A stretch of DNA of 11,737 bases from JALSHZ01 sp964614535 (GCA_964614535.1 CAZTOZ010000058.1:1-11737), one strand, 5' to 3'; shown: positions 1-7,434, counted from the stretch's first letter. Made by a program: numbers and translations. The notes: generated by a model not told the origin, from the sequence alone.

Positions 1-58
1 GATCGACCCCTGCAGTCGCACCCGGCGACGGCGCGCGTGAAGGGGGTTCTTCGTAGCA

Positions 59-180
59 GGAGGTTGCCGCGTCGCTGTCGCGCCTCGCAATGACACCCCC
101 GTCATTGCGAGCGACAGCGAAGCAATCTCCCGGAACGGAGCACCGTCGTCAGGAGATCGCCGCGCTCCGCTCGCGATGAC
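59..180. repeat. Cluster of dispersed palindromic intergenic repeats
   Basis: Three half-units of one repeat lie in alternating orientation. The middle unit (101-130) begins GTCATTGCGAGCGACAGCGA. A reverse copy lies at 59-94 and another at 152-180. The inner stem TCGCAATGAC (85-94) pairs perfectly with 101-110 across a 6-base loop; 74-80 pairs with 112-118, and 59-67 pairs with 122-130 with one mismatch. The GTCATTGCGAGCGA...GCAATCTC motif is one I recognise as a dispersed palindrome found between genes in many bacteria. It sits downstream of msrA, the usual sort of place for such elements. No coding function is proposed. The repeat structure is read directly; the family identity comes from memory. 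Confidence 0.75.
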
Positions 181-201
181 AGGAGTGTCGTAGCGGTAGG
201 C

Positions 202-233
202 TGGGCAAAGCGCAGCGTGCCCAACACGCTGCG
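202..233. other. Inverted repeats just downstream of msrA, possible transcript end
   Basis: Two mutually exclusive hairpins can form. CGCAGCGTG (211-219) pairs perfectly with CACGCTGCG (225-233) around a 5-base loop. Alternatively TGGGCA (202-207) pairs with TGCCCA (218-223). The first hairpin lies 11 bases beyond the msrA stop codon, so it could end or stabilise the msrBA transcript, but there is no T tract on the minus strand. The GTAGGCTGGGCAAAGCGCAG-type sequence also resembles a common dispersed repeat, so it may simply belong to the repeat cluster next to it. Confidence 0.45.
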
Positions 234-243
234 GCGGTTTCCG

Positions 244-741
244 TCAGGAGTCCGGCAATACCCAGTCCGGCCGTGGGAAGTGGCAGGTATATCCACCGGG
301 GTAGCGCTCCAGGTAGTCCTGATGCTCCGGTTCGGCTTCCCAGAAGTCGCCGGCGGGGGATATCTTCGTCACCACCGGCCCCGGCCAGAGGCCGGAGGCA
401 TCGACGTCTCTGATCGTCTTTTCGGCGATTTTCTTCTGCTCGTCGGTGAGGTAGAAGATCTCCGAGCGATACGATGTGCCGACGTCGTTGCCCTGGCGGT
501 TTTCCGTGGTCGGGTCGTGGATCTGGAAGAAATAGGCCAGGATGTCCCGATAGCTGATCTTGTCGTTGTCGAAGACGATTTCGATCGCTTCGGCATGGGT
601 GCCGTGGTTGCGGTAGGTGGCGTTGGGCACGTCTCCCCCGGTATAGCCGACCCGGGTGGCGACGACGCCGGGCAGTTTGCGGATCAGATCCTGCATCCCC
701 CAGAAACAACCCCCGGCCAATATCGCTTTTTCGGTGCTCAT
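244..741 (-). CDS. msrA: Peptide-methionine (S)-S-oxide reductase MsrA
   Basis: Reduces the S epimer of methionine sulfoxide in proteins, or free, back to methionine, with electrons normally from thioredoxin. The 165-residue product shows the MsrA signature GGCFWG with catalytic Cys12 at the start of the fold, the conserved GTHAEAIEIVFD stretch (47-58) with Glu51, and the C-terminal YPGGYTCHF motif whose Cys153 is a candidate resolving cysteine. No signal peptide is visible, so it is probably cytoplasmic. The start was chosen at 741 because a strong GGAGG (complement of 749-753) sits 7 bases upstream, inside the end of msrB. The start overlaps the msrB stop as ATGA, so the two genes should be translationally coupled. 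Longer in-frame reading upstream is only the shadow of msrB. Confidence 0.96.
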   Translation of the reverse strand: MSTEKAILAGGCFWGMQDLIRKLPGVVATRVGYTGGDVPNATYRNHGTHAEAIEIVFDNDKISYRDILAYFFQIHDPTTENRQGNDVGTSYRSEIFYLTDEQKKIAEKTIRDVDASGLWPGPVVTKISPAGDFWEAEPEHQDYLERYPGGYTCHFPRPDWVLPDS

Positions 742-1208
742 TGCTTTTCCTCCCTCTCTTCGATGCGCCGATCGAGCAGCGCAATGTAGTCTCCATAGCC
801 TTCGGCTTCCATTTCGTCGCGGTGGATGAAGCGCAACGACGCGGAATTGATGCAGTAGCGCAGGCCGCCGCGGTCGGTCGGCCCGTCGGGAAAGACGTGG
901 CCGAGGTGGCTGTCGGCGTAGGTGGAGCGGACTTCGGTACGGATCATTCCGTGGCTGGTGTCGCGCAGCTCGCTGACGAACTCGTCGGCGATGGGGCGGG
1001 TGAAACTCGGCCAGCCACAGCCGGATTCGAACTTGTCGGCCGAGGTGAACAGCGGCTCTCCGGAGACGACGTCCACGTAGATGCCCGGCGCATCGTTGTG
1101 CAGATACTGGCCGGTGCCGGGATATTCGGTGCCATTTTCCTGGGTGACGCGATACTGCTCGGCATCGAGGGCGGCGATTGCGTCGGGGTCTTTGCGATAT
1201 TTGCTCAT
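738..1208 (-). CDS. msrB: Peptide-methionine (R)-S-oxide reductase MsrB, form without the zinc cysteines
   Basis: Reduces the R epimer of methionine sulfoxide and so complements MsrA. The 156-residue protein has the MsrB hallmarks: SGCGWPSF (62-69, Cys64 a likely resolving cysteine), HLGHVFPDGP (101-110) and RYCINSASLRF (117-127) with catalytic Cys119. The two CxxC pairs that bind structural zinc in many MsrBs are absent: the first region reads YVDVVSGEPLF and the second reads RSTYADSHLGH, so Ser95 and Ala98 stand where cysteines are expected. Such zinc-free forms are known. There is no signal peptide. The start at 1208 has only a weak AGG upstream. It is the first gene of the msrB-msrA pair. 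A terminator-like hairpin separates it from the DsrC-like gene, so its promoter should lie at 1209-1250, although none is obvious, or it relies on readthrough. Confidence 0.96.
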   Translation of the reverse strand: MSKYRKDPDAIAALDAEQYRVTQENGTEYPGTGQYLHNDAPGIYVDVVSGEPLFTSADKFESGCGWPSFTRPIADEFVSELRDTSHGMIRTEVRSTYADSHLGHVFPDGPTDRGGLRYCINSASLRFIHRDEMEAEGYGDYIALLDRRIEEREEKQ

Positions 1209-1251
1209 CGTTACCTGATCGTTTGACTACAAGCGGGCCATACACCACACG

Positions 1252-1291
1252 GGTAAAACAAAGAGACGCAGCGACGGGAAACCGTGCTGCG
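1252..1291 (-). terminator. Probable Rho-independent terminator of the DsrC-like gene
   Basis: Read on the minus strand, CGCAGC (complement of 1286-1291) pairs with GCTGCG (complement of 1267-1272). An inner ACGG/CCGT stem (1282-1285 with 1274-1277) closes a 4-base loop, with one bulged base at 1273. The stem is followed by TCTCTTTGTTTT, a broken T tract (complement of 1255-1266). It lies 100 bases beyond the DsrC-like stop codon and 44 bases before msrB. Confidence 0.6.
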
Positions 1292-1391
1292 CCTCCTTAG
1301 GTGGTGCGTTCCTCTCGATTATCACACAGCTGTCAACCCCCCCGGGCGGGGGAGGCATCCGTGGGCGACGGTCGCCCGGCCGGTGCCGTGG

Positions 1392-1763
1392 TCAGACCGA
1401 GCTGCCGAACGACTTGTCGATGCTGCCGGCCGGCATTTCCAGCCCCGCGAGCTGGCAACCCTGCGACACCGGGCCATTGGGAAACAACCGGTAGAGATAG
1501 CGGCGCCCACCCTTGTGGTGGAACTTCTCGTCGAGCGCATCGGTCAGTTCGCGGCGATTGGGAAACTCGTGGGTGGCGAAGTAGCTGTGCAACGCCCGGA
1601 CCACTTCCCAATGGTCGTCGGTCAGCGGCACGCCCAGCAGCTCACCGGCCATCTGCGCCGCCTCTTCCCTGTTCCATCCTACCGGAGCATTGGGGAATTC
1701 GGGGTCACGCGTGGTCTGCGCCGTGGTTCGAGAGTAGAAAGCGTTTTCGGGTATGTATCCCAT
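1392..1763 (-). CDS. DsrC/TusE-family sulfur-carrier-like protein with a single C-terminal cysteine
   Basis: The 123-residue product matches the small DsrC/TusE/gamma-subunit family: LTDDHWEVVRALHSYF (47-62), YLYRLFPNGP (89-98), then the C-terminal arm QGCQLAGLEMPAG. DsrC proteins carry two conserved arm cysteines 11 residues apart. They bind sulfur as a trisulfide in sulfite reduction or sulfur oxidation. TusE uses the last cysteine in the tRNA 2-thiouridine relay. Here the first position is Cys103, but the terminal position is Ser114, followed by a 9-residue tail (IDKSFGSSV). It therefore should not work as a standard DsrC or TusE; it may belong to the divergent DsrC-like group proposed to be regulatory. 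The start at 1763 is supported by GGAGG at the complement of 1773-1777. An in-frame start at 1877 is rejected because the added residues do not resemble the family. It is cytoplasmic and transcribed divergently from rapA. Confidence 0.88.
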   Translation of the reverse strand: MGYIPENAFYSRTTAQTTRDPEFPNAPVGWNREEAAQMAGELLGVPLTDDHWEVVRALHSYFATHEFPNRRELTDALDEKFHHKGGRRYLYRLFPNGPVSQGCQLAGLEMPAGSIDKSFGSSV

Positions 1764-1846
1764 GGTGGTTTTCCTCCGGGAAAATCTGCATCTTGGAGTG
1801 TTCTGACGCCTTGGTTTCAGGCATGAAAAAACGATAGAACAAAATT

Positions 1847-1865
1847 CCTGACTATTCCACTCGGG
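1847..1865 (-). promoter_or_regulatory. Imperfect palindrome upstream of the DsrC-like gene, possible operator
   Basis: On the minus strand the site reads CCCGAGTGGAATAGTCAGG. Its arms (CCCGAGT and the reverse complement of AGTCAGG) agree at 5 of 7 positions. Over a 25-base frame it fits 19 positions of the IscR type 1 consensus as I remember it, which is degenerate. It lies about 85-100 bases before the start codon and overlaps a poor -35/-10 pair (TTGAGC, 17 bases, TAGTCA). The rest of the 1764-2039 region shows only the two ribosome-binding sites. Regulation by an iron-sulfur sensor is a weak inference. Confidence 0.25.
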
Positions 1866-2039
1866 ATATAAGCTCAAGACTTTTTCCTACCCCCAAAGAG
1901 AGAGACGCGCACTTCGGCAACCGCCGTCGCCTCACCCCGTCCGGCACGCCATCCCGCCCGTCTTGATCTTTGCAAATGACGACGTCCCGCCCTTGCTCTA
2001 CCATTACGCGCCCCATCCACCCGACCTCCAGGACACTCC

Positions 2040-4937
2040 ATGTCCGATTTCATTCCCGGGCAGCGCTGGATCAGCGAAGCCGAACCGGACCAATGCCTCG
2101 GCACCGTGCTCAAGGCCGACGGCCGAACCGTCACCGTGATCTTTCTCGCCACCGGCGAGACACGCACCTACGCGCGCCAGAGCGCACCGCTGACGCGGGT
2201 GGCCTTCGGGCCGGGCGACGAGATACGCAGCTACGAGGGCTGGACGCTGCAGGTGGAGTCGGTCGAGGAGGCCGACGGCCTGCTCACCTACCTCGGCCGC
2301 CGCCAGGACGGCAGCGAGACCAGGCTGGCGGAGAACCAGCTCGATCCGACGATCCAGCTCGACCGCCCCATCGACCGGCTGTTCGGGCGGCAGATCGACG
2401 CCGACAAGTGGTTCCGCCTGCGCCACGAGGCCTTGCGCCACCGCGACCGACTGGCCCACTGGCCGCTGTACGGGCTGACCGGCGCCCGCACCAGTCTGAT
2501 TCCCCATCAGCTCTATGTCGCCCATGAGGTGGCGCGGCGCTTCGCCCCCCGCGTGCTGCTGGCCGACGAGGTGGGCCTGGGCAAGACCATCGAAGCCGGC
2601 CTGATCCTGCACCAGCAACGTCTGACCGGCCGCGCCGACCGGGTGTTGATCGTGGTGCCGGAAACACTGGTGCATCAGTGGCTGGTGGAGATGTTGCGGC
2701 GCTTCAACCTCCATTTCAGCCTCTACGACCAGAGCCGTTTCGACGCCGTGCGCGAGGCCGCGCCCGAGGTGAACGCCTTCGAAATGGAGCAACTGGTGTT
2801 GTGCAGCCTCGATTTTCTCACCGCCAATGCCGAGGCCGCGGCACAGGCCACCACCGCGCCATGGGATCTGCTGGTGGTCGACGAGGCGCACCACCTCGAA
2901 TGGTCGCCAACGCGGCACAGCCCCGAATACGACATCGTCGAACGGCTGGCGCGACGCACCGACGGCGTGCTGCTGCTGACCGCCACCCCGGAGCAGCTCG
3001 GCAAGCAGAGCCACTTCGCCCGCCTGCGGCTGCTGGATCCCGACCGCTTTTCCAGCTATGAGGCGTTCGTCGCCGAGGAGGCCGCCTACGAGCCGGTGGC
3101 CCGCGCCATTGAGGCGCTGCTCGACGACGCGCCACTGGACGAGACCGCCTGCAGGGTGCTGGCCGACACCCTCGACGAGGGCGACGACCAGACATTGCTC
3201 GACACCATCCAAGACACCGGCACCACGCCGGAACGACGTCACGAGGCGACACTGCGGCTGGTCGATCACCTGCTCGACCGCCACGGCACCGGCCGGGTGT
3301 TGTTCCGCAACACCCGCGCCGCCATCAGCGGCTTTCCCGGCCGCGAGGCGCTGCTCTATCCGCTGCCACTACCGGCCGCCTGGAACAACCTCTATGCCGA
3401 CCTCGCCGTGCGCGACGCCGGCGCCCAGGCCCTGCTCCATCCGGAGCTGGCCTACCAGGCACTGGGAGCCGAGGACGACCGCCCCTGGACCGACATCGAT
3501 CCCCGCGTCCCCTGGCTGATCGAGCAGATCCAGCGTCTGCGCCCGGCCAAGCTGCTGGTCATCGCCGCCAGCGCCGAGACGGCGCTCGATCTGGTCGAGG
3601 CACTGCGGCTACGGGCCGGCATACTGGCCGGCGTGTTTCACGAAGGGATGAGCATCGTCGAACGCGACCGCGCCGCCGCACTGTTCGCCGACATCGAATA
3701 CGGCGCCCAGGTGCTGGTCTGCTCCGAAATCGGCAGCGAGGGCCGCAACTTCCAGTTCGCCCACCACCTGGTACTGTTCGACCTGCCGTTCGACCCCGAC
3801 CTGCTGGAGCAGCGTATCGGCCGGCTCGACCGCATCGGCCAGACCGAAACCATCCGCATCCACGTCCCCTATCTGCAGGACTCGCCCCAGGCGGTCATGG
3901 CCCGCTGGTACCACCAGGCACTGAACGCGCTGACGCAGACCTGCCCTGCCGCCCGCCAAGTGTTCGGCCAGGTGCGGCCGGCCCTGCTCGACGCCTTGCG
4001 CCACCACCACGATCGGGAGAGGGTGGAGAGGCTGATCACCACCAGCGCCGAACTCCATGCCGAGTGCAACGCCACGCTGCAACGGGGTCGGGACCGGCTG
4101 CTGGAATACAACGCCTGCCGCCCCCGGATCGCCGACGCGCTGCGGGCAGCGGCGGAGAAGACCGATACCGAGACCGACATTCTCGAATTTCTCGAACGGG
4201 TCTTCGACTGCTACGGCATCGACAGCGAAGACCACGCCGAACACAGCCAGATCATCCGCCCCGGCCTGCACATGCAGGGTGGCAGCTTTCCGGCGCTGCC
4301 CGACGAGGGCATGACCCTCACCACCCGACGGGCGGTGGCGCTGGCCAACGAGGATCTCCACTTCGTCACCTGGGAACACCCCCTCGTCACCGGCGCGCTG
4401 GAGATGATCATCGGCAACGAACGGGGCAACACCGCGCTGACCGCCATCCACCACGGTGGCATCCAGGCCGGCGCGCTGCTGGTCGAGGCGCTGTTCGTCG
4501 TCGAGAGCGTCGCGCCACGGTCACTCCGACTGGGGCGCTACCTGCCCACCACGACGATCCGGGTCGTCATCGACCCGAAAGGCCGCGACGTGGGCGACAA
4601 GCTGACATCCGAGCTGATCGACGCCCACCGCGAGCCAGTGGAAGGCAAGGTGGCCGGTCGCATCGTCCGCCACTACGAGACGGAGATTCGCAACCAGATC
4701 GCCAGCGCCGAGCGACAGGCGAGAAAACGGCTGCCACCGATCCGCGAGGCCGCGCTGCAGGCCGCCCGGGAAGAGCTCGACGAGGAGATCGACCGCCTGG
4801 CGGCGCTGCGGACACGCAACCCCAACGTCCGCCCCGAGGAGATCGACCACCTCGAAAGTCACCGCCAGGCCGTGCTCGACGCGCTCGCTTCGGCGACGCT
4901 GCGGCTCGACGCGGTACGGATCGTGGTGACGACGTAG
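2040..4937 (+). CDS. rapA: RNA polymerase-associated protein RapA (HepA), SNF2-family ATPase
   Basis: RapA binds core RNA polymerase and uses ATP hydrolysis to free stalled or post-termination complexes so that polymerase can be reused. The 965-residue product is close in length to E. coli RapA (968). An N-terminal Tudor-like region begins FIPGQRWIS. The SNF2 ATPase core follows: Walker A DEVGLGKT (176-183), DEAH box (281-284) and TATP (314-317). Lobe 2 ends with motif VI QRIGRLDRIGQ (591-601). The C-terminal third includes the helical stretch ARKRLPPIREAAL. An AGGA (2030-2033) lies 6 bases before the ATG. It stands alone as a transcription unit, divergent from the DsrC-like gene and convergent with envZ. 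All motor motifs look intact, so it should be functional. Confidence 0.97.
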   Translation: MSDFIPGQRWISEAEPDQCLGTVLKADGRTVTVIFLATGETRTYARQSAPLTRVAFGPGDEIRSYEGWTLQVESVEEADGLLTYLGRRQDGSETRLAENQLDPTIQLDRPIDRLFGRQIDADKWFRLRHEALRHRDRLAHWPLYGLTGARTSLIPHQLYVAHEVARRFAPRVLLADEVGLGKTIEAGLILHQQRLTGRADRVLIVVPETLVHQWLVEMLRRFNLHFSLYDQSRFDAVREAAPEVNAFEMEQLVLCSLDFLTANAEAAAQATTAPWDLLVVDEAHHLEWSPTRHSPEYDIVERLARRTDGVLLLTATPEQLGKQSHFARLRLLDPDRFSSYEAFVAEEAAYEPVARAIEALLDDAPLDETACRVLADTLDEGDDQTLLDTIQDTGTTPERRHEATLRLVDHLLDRHGTGRVLFRNTRAAISGFPGREALLYPLPLPAAWNNLYADLAVRDAGAQALLHPELAYQALGAEDDRPWTDIDPRVPWLIEQIQRLRPAKLLVIAASAETALDLVEALRLRAGILAGVFHEGMSIVERDRAAALFADIEYGAQVLVCSEIGSEGRNFQFAHHLVLFDLPFDPDLLEQRIGRLDRIGQTETIRIHVPYLQDSPQAVMARWYHQALNALTQTCPAARQVFGQVRPALLDALRHHHDRERVERLITTSAELHAECNATLQRGRDRLLEYNACRPRIADALRAAAEKTDTETDILEFLERVFDCYGIDSEDHAEHSQIIRPGLHMQGGSFPALPDEGMTLTTRRAVALANEDLHFVTWEHPLVTGALEMIIGNERGNTALTAIHHGGIQAGALLVEALFVVESVAPRSLRLGRYLPTTTIRVVIDPKGRDVGDKLTSELIDAHREPVEGKVAGRIVRHYETEIRNQIASAERQARKRLPPIREAALQAAREELDEEIDRLAALRTRNPNVRPEEIDHLESHRQAVLDALASATLRLDAVRIVVTT

Positions 4938-4969
4938 CCCCCCAACCCGGCCATTTCACCAGGATTTCC

Positions 4970-5263
4970 GGGCTATTAACCCGGCAACGATCTATGTCGT
5001 CCTCAGGACGCCAGATGCGAGTCAGACCGCGGCGCGCTTCGTAGATAATGGTGGCTCCATTGGCAAGAAGCGCAACAAAGGGATGGCTCGCATCTGGCGT
5101 CCCGAACCCTTTGAAATTTGGTATGATCGGCCGCCCCGAGCGCATCCGTGGACATCGTTGCCGCACCTCGACAGGGAATCACCCTGCTTTCGGTGCGTCG
5201 CCTCGCCACGAATGCGCTCGGGGCGGCTGAGGGCGATATAGATCATTGCCGGGTTAATAACCT
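4970..5263. repeat. About 294-bp structured element with 37-bp terminal inverted repeats and two nested hairpins
   Basis: The left arm 4970-5006 and right arm 5227-5263 are inverted repeats; 32 of 37 positions are complementary and three of the rest are G/T pairs. Two long hairpins fit exactly inside. In the first, 5007-5021 pairs perfectly with 5087-5101, with inner stems 5034-5040/5067-5073 and 5047-5051/5057-5061. In the second, 5131-5145 pairs perfectly with 5212-5226, continues with 5147-5151/5206-5210, and has inner stems 5163-5167/5192-5196 and 5172-5176/5182-5186. The three helices abut at 5006/5007 and 5226/5227 and leave only about 29 unpaired bases (5102-5130), so a three-way junction or cruciform is predicted. 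It may be a MITE-like non-autonomous mobile element or a structured RNA, and it could serve as a two-way terminator for rapA and envZ. No target-site duplication was found. The pairing is seen directly; the nature of the element is inferred. Confidence 0.7.
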
Positions 5264-6573
5264 CGGGCATCGCGCCCGCTACCACTGGCCACGCGGGCCC
5301 GAAGGCCGCCGGATGCCCGCGGCATCAGCGTCACCGACCAGCCGTTGGCATGGGCCAGCTGCCGGACGATGGCGAGACCGAGGCCACTGCCGCCAGTGGT
5401 GGTGCTGCGGGAGGATTCGAGACGGTAGAACGGTTGGAACACTGCATCGAGCTGCGGCGCCGGAATACCGGGGCCACGGTCGAGCACGTCGATGACGAAA
5501 CCACCCGCCTCGCAGTGGAGCACCAGCTCGACCGGCTCGCCACCGTAGCGCAGGGCGTTATCGAGCAGATTGGTGATGACACGCTTCAGCGCGGCGACAT
5601 CGACCGTCGCCTCGCAAACGTCGTCGCCACGCCGCCTCACCGCGCCGGGGGAATAGTCTCCGGCGATCTGCGCCAGCAGCGCGCCCAGATCCACCCGCTG
5701 ACGCTCGCCGCTGTGGTGATCGAGGCTCCTGGCCAGCTCCAACGTGCGGGTGATGAGCCCGTCCATTTCCCGCAGATCGTTGCGCATGCGGGCCAGCAGA
5801 TCGGGGTCGGCATCGGCCGGCAACAGCTCCAGCGCCAACGTCAGGCGGGCAATCGGGGTGCGCAGGTCGTGGGAGATGCCGGCCAGCAGCGTGGTGCGGT
5901 TGGCCAGCAGTTCATCGACTTGCCGGGTCATCTCGTTGAAGCTGCGGGCCAGCCGTTGCAACTCCAGCGGGCCATCCTCGGCCAGCGTCGTGCGTTCGCC
6001 ACGGCCGAAACGGGTGACGGCCTCGCTCATTCGTTCCAGCGGCGCGGTGATGCGTCGCACCACCACCAGGCTGGTCACCAGCAACACCAGTAACCCGCCG
6101 CTGACCAGCCACAGCAGCGCAAACGGCATGTGGGGCGTGATGCGATGCCGCGGCACGCCCAGACGCAGGCGCCGCTCGGCCACCTCGAACTCGACCCAGA
6201 ACAGGCCGTCGTCGTCGGCATCCAGGCGGATGGCGACCGGCTGGCCGTCCAGACGCCGCTCCAGCGCCTGCTTCAACAGCCGCATGTGAGGGCGCCAGTG
6301 GCTCGTCGGCGGCATCGAGGCAGGCGCCAGTTCCAGAAGGATGCCGTGGTTGTGCCGCAACTCGTATTCGAAGTCGGCGCGGGTCTCGGGCGGCAGCTCG
6401 GCCCAGGTCTGCGCCGACAACACCAGCAGCGCCGCCGCATCCTCGGCGGCCTGCCGCGCCATCGGTCCCATGACGTAATAGAACATCACCGCGATGCTGA
6501 ACAGAAACAGCACCAGCAGCGATGCCGCCAGCGTCAGCGCGGTACGCGCCAGCAGCGTCGCCGGCGCGCGCAT
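5254..6573 (-). CDS. envZ: EnvZ-like sensor histidine kinase
   Basis: Inner-membrane sensor kinase, 439 residues (E. coli EnvZ has 450). A first membrane segment lies at about 11-35 and a periplasmic sensor region at about 36-148. A second membrane segment spans about 150-173 and a HAMP linker follows (RRITAPLERM...). The dimerisation/phosphoacceptor helix has GISHDLRTP with His235. The ATP-binding domain has an N box NLLDNALRYG (335-344), G1 DRGPGIP (365-371) and G2 GGSGLGLAIV (394-403). The H-box and neighbouring sequence resemble EnvZ more than other kinases. The start at 6573 overlaps the ompR stop by one base (TGATG), so the pair should be cotranslated. The stop codon and the last two residues (GY) come from the right arm of the repeat element, so the C-terminal tail has probably been altered slightly. 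The ligand is unknown; calling it a true EnvZ orthologue is an inference. Confidence 0.87.
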   Translation of the reverse strand: MRAPATLLARTALTLAASLLVLFLFSIAVMFYYVMGPMARQAAEDAAALLVLSAQTWAELPPETRADFEYELRHNHGILLELAPASMPPTSHWRPHMRLLKQALERRLDGQPVAIRLDADDDGLFWVEFEVAERRLRLGVPRHRITPHMPFALLWLVSGGLLVLLVTSLVVVRRITAPLERMSEAVTRFGRGERTTLAEDGPLELQRLARSFNEMTRQVDELLANRTTLLAGISHDLRTPIARLTLALELLPADADPDLLARMRNDLREMDGLITRTLELARSLDHHSGERQRVDLGALLAQIAGDYSPGAVRRRGDDVCEATVDVAALKRVITNLLDNALRYGGEPVELVLHCEAGGFVIDVLDRGPGIPAPQLDAVFQPFYRLESSRSTTTGGSGLGLAIVRQLAHANGWSVTLMPRASGGLRARVASGSGRDARGY

Positions 6574-7298
6574 CAGCCGTCCTTGCCCTCGGGCGTGAAC
6601 AGATAGCCGACACCCCAGACGGTGTGAATGAAGCGCGGCGACTTGGGGTCGTCCTCGATCTTCTGGCGCAGGCGGGTGACGCGCACGTCGATGCTGCGGT
6701 CGAACGGCGAGCGGTCGTACCCCTTGATGAGATCCACCAGCTGGTCGCGGCTGAGGGCATGATCCGGGTGCTCGACGAAGGCCTGGAGCAGATTGAACTC
6801 GCCAGTGGTCAGCGGGATCTCCTCCTCCCCGCGCCGCAGCCACCGGCTCTTGAGGTTGAGCGTAAAGTCACCGAAACGGAACAACGCCGGATCGTCACCG
6901 CCGGATGCCTCGTCGGCACAGGGCCGGCTCCGACGCCGCAACACGGCACGAATCCGCGCCAGCAGCTCGCGCGGGCTGAACGGTTTGGGAAGATAGTCGT
7001 CCGCTCCCACCTCCAGCCCGATGATGCGGTCCATCTCCTCTCCCCGCGCCGACAGCATGATCACCGGCAGCTCGTGGCTGGTCTGCAGGCGCCGGGCAAT
7101 GGAGAGGCCATCCTCGCCGGGCAGCATGAGGTCGAGAATGAGCAGATCGACCGGCTCGGCCGCCAGCACCGCGTCCATCTCGGCGGCATCGGCGGCGGCG
7201 TGGACGACGAAGCCCTGCTCACCCAGATAGCGCGACAGCAACTCGCGGATGCCGGGGTCGTCGTCGACGATCAGCAACGTGGTTTCCTGTTGTTCCAT
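6573..7298 (-). CDS. ompR: OmpR-family response regulator
   Basis: Cytoplasmic DNA-binding regulator, 241 residues, phosphorylated by the kinase encoded next to it. The receiver domain has the acidic pair Asp12/Asp13, phosphoacceptor Asp56 in LILDLMLP, Ser83 and Lys105 (LPKPF). The stretch GEEMDRIIGLEVGADDYLPK and the following RELLARIRAVLRR resemble OmpR itself. The winged-helix output domain (about 138-235) has LTTGEFNLLQAFVEHP, RSIDVRVTRLRQKIEDDP and FIHTVWGVGYLF. The start at 7298 (MEQQETTLLIVDDD) fits the family; an in-frame ATG at 7310 is possible, and neither has a clear ribosome-binding site. The operator-like block at 7341-7380 lies just upstream on the opposite side, so autoregulation is plausible. 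It is more likely an OmpR orthologue than CpxR, but the environment it senses here is not known. Confidence 0.9.
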   Translation of the reverse strand: MEQQETTLLIVDDDPGIRELLSRYLGEQGFVVHAAADAAEMDAVLAAEPVDLLILDLMLPGEDGLSIARRLQTSHELPVIMLSARGEEMDRIIGLEVGADDYLPKPFSPRELLARIRAVLRRRSRPCADEASGGDDPALFRFGDFTLNLKSRWLRRGEEEIPLTTGEFNLLQAFVEHPDHALSRDQLVDLIKGYDRSPFDRSIDVRVTRLRQKIEDDPKSPRFIHTVWGVGYLFTPEGKDG

Positions 7299-7340
7299 GG
7301 CGGCCAGCATACGCGATCGACATAGTGGATTGCGCCACCC

Positions 7341-7404
7341 TGAAACACCTTGAAACACTTTTCAACCGTGCGGAAACAGTTTTTCCGGCGGCTTGCGCTA
7401 AGCT
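7341..7404 (+). promoter_or_regulatory. Tandem OmpR-type boxes plus -10-like element before the His-rich gene
   Basis: Four 10-base blocks stand end to end: TGAAACACCT, TGAAACACTT, TTCAACCGTG, CGGAAACAGT (7341-7380). TAAGCT, a -10-like hexamer, starts at 7399. The first 17 bases match the region before the gene at 10578 at 16 positions, and the -10-like hexamer has the same 58-base offset there. Tandem 10-bp half-sites with GAAAC are typical of OmpR-family operators. The block separates ompR from the His-rich gene and could regulate both. Confidence 0.65.
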
Positions 7405-7434
7405 TTCCCCCGGAACGACAGCGAGGTGACGACC

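Noticed and set aside
742..1248. Long minus-strand frame continuing msrA upstream
   Set aside because: This part is the out-of-frame shadow of msrB; MsrA homology begins only at 741, where a GGAGG is present.
1363..1377. GGGCGAC-G-GTCGCCC palindrome just after the DsrC-like gene
   Set aside because: One unpaired base cannot form a hairpin loop, it has no T tract, and the better terminator lies at 1252-1291.
4064..5044. Plus-strand frame of 326 codons overlapping the end of rapA
   Set aside because: It is an alternate-frame shadow in GC-rich DNA; its Arg/Pro/Gly-rich translation has no domain-like character, while the rapA frame is intact.
5022..5285. Small minus-strand open frame across the structured element (87 codons)
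   Set aside because: It runs through the hairpins and the terminal repeat, shows no family resemblance and has no ribosome-binding site; the base pairing explains the sequence better.
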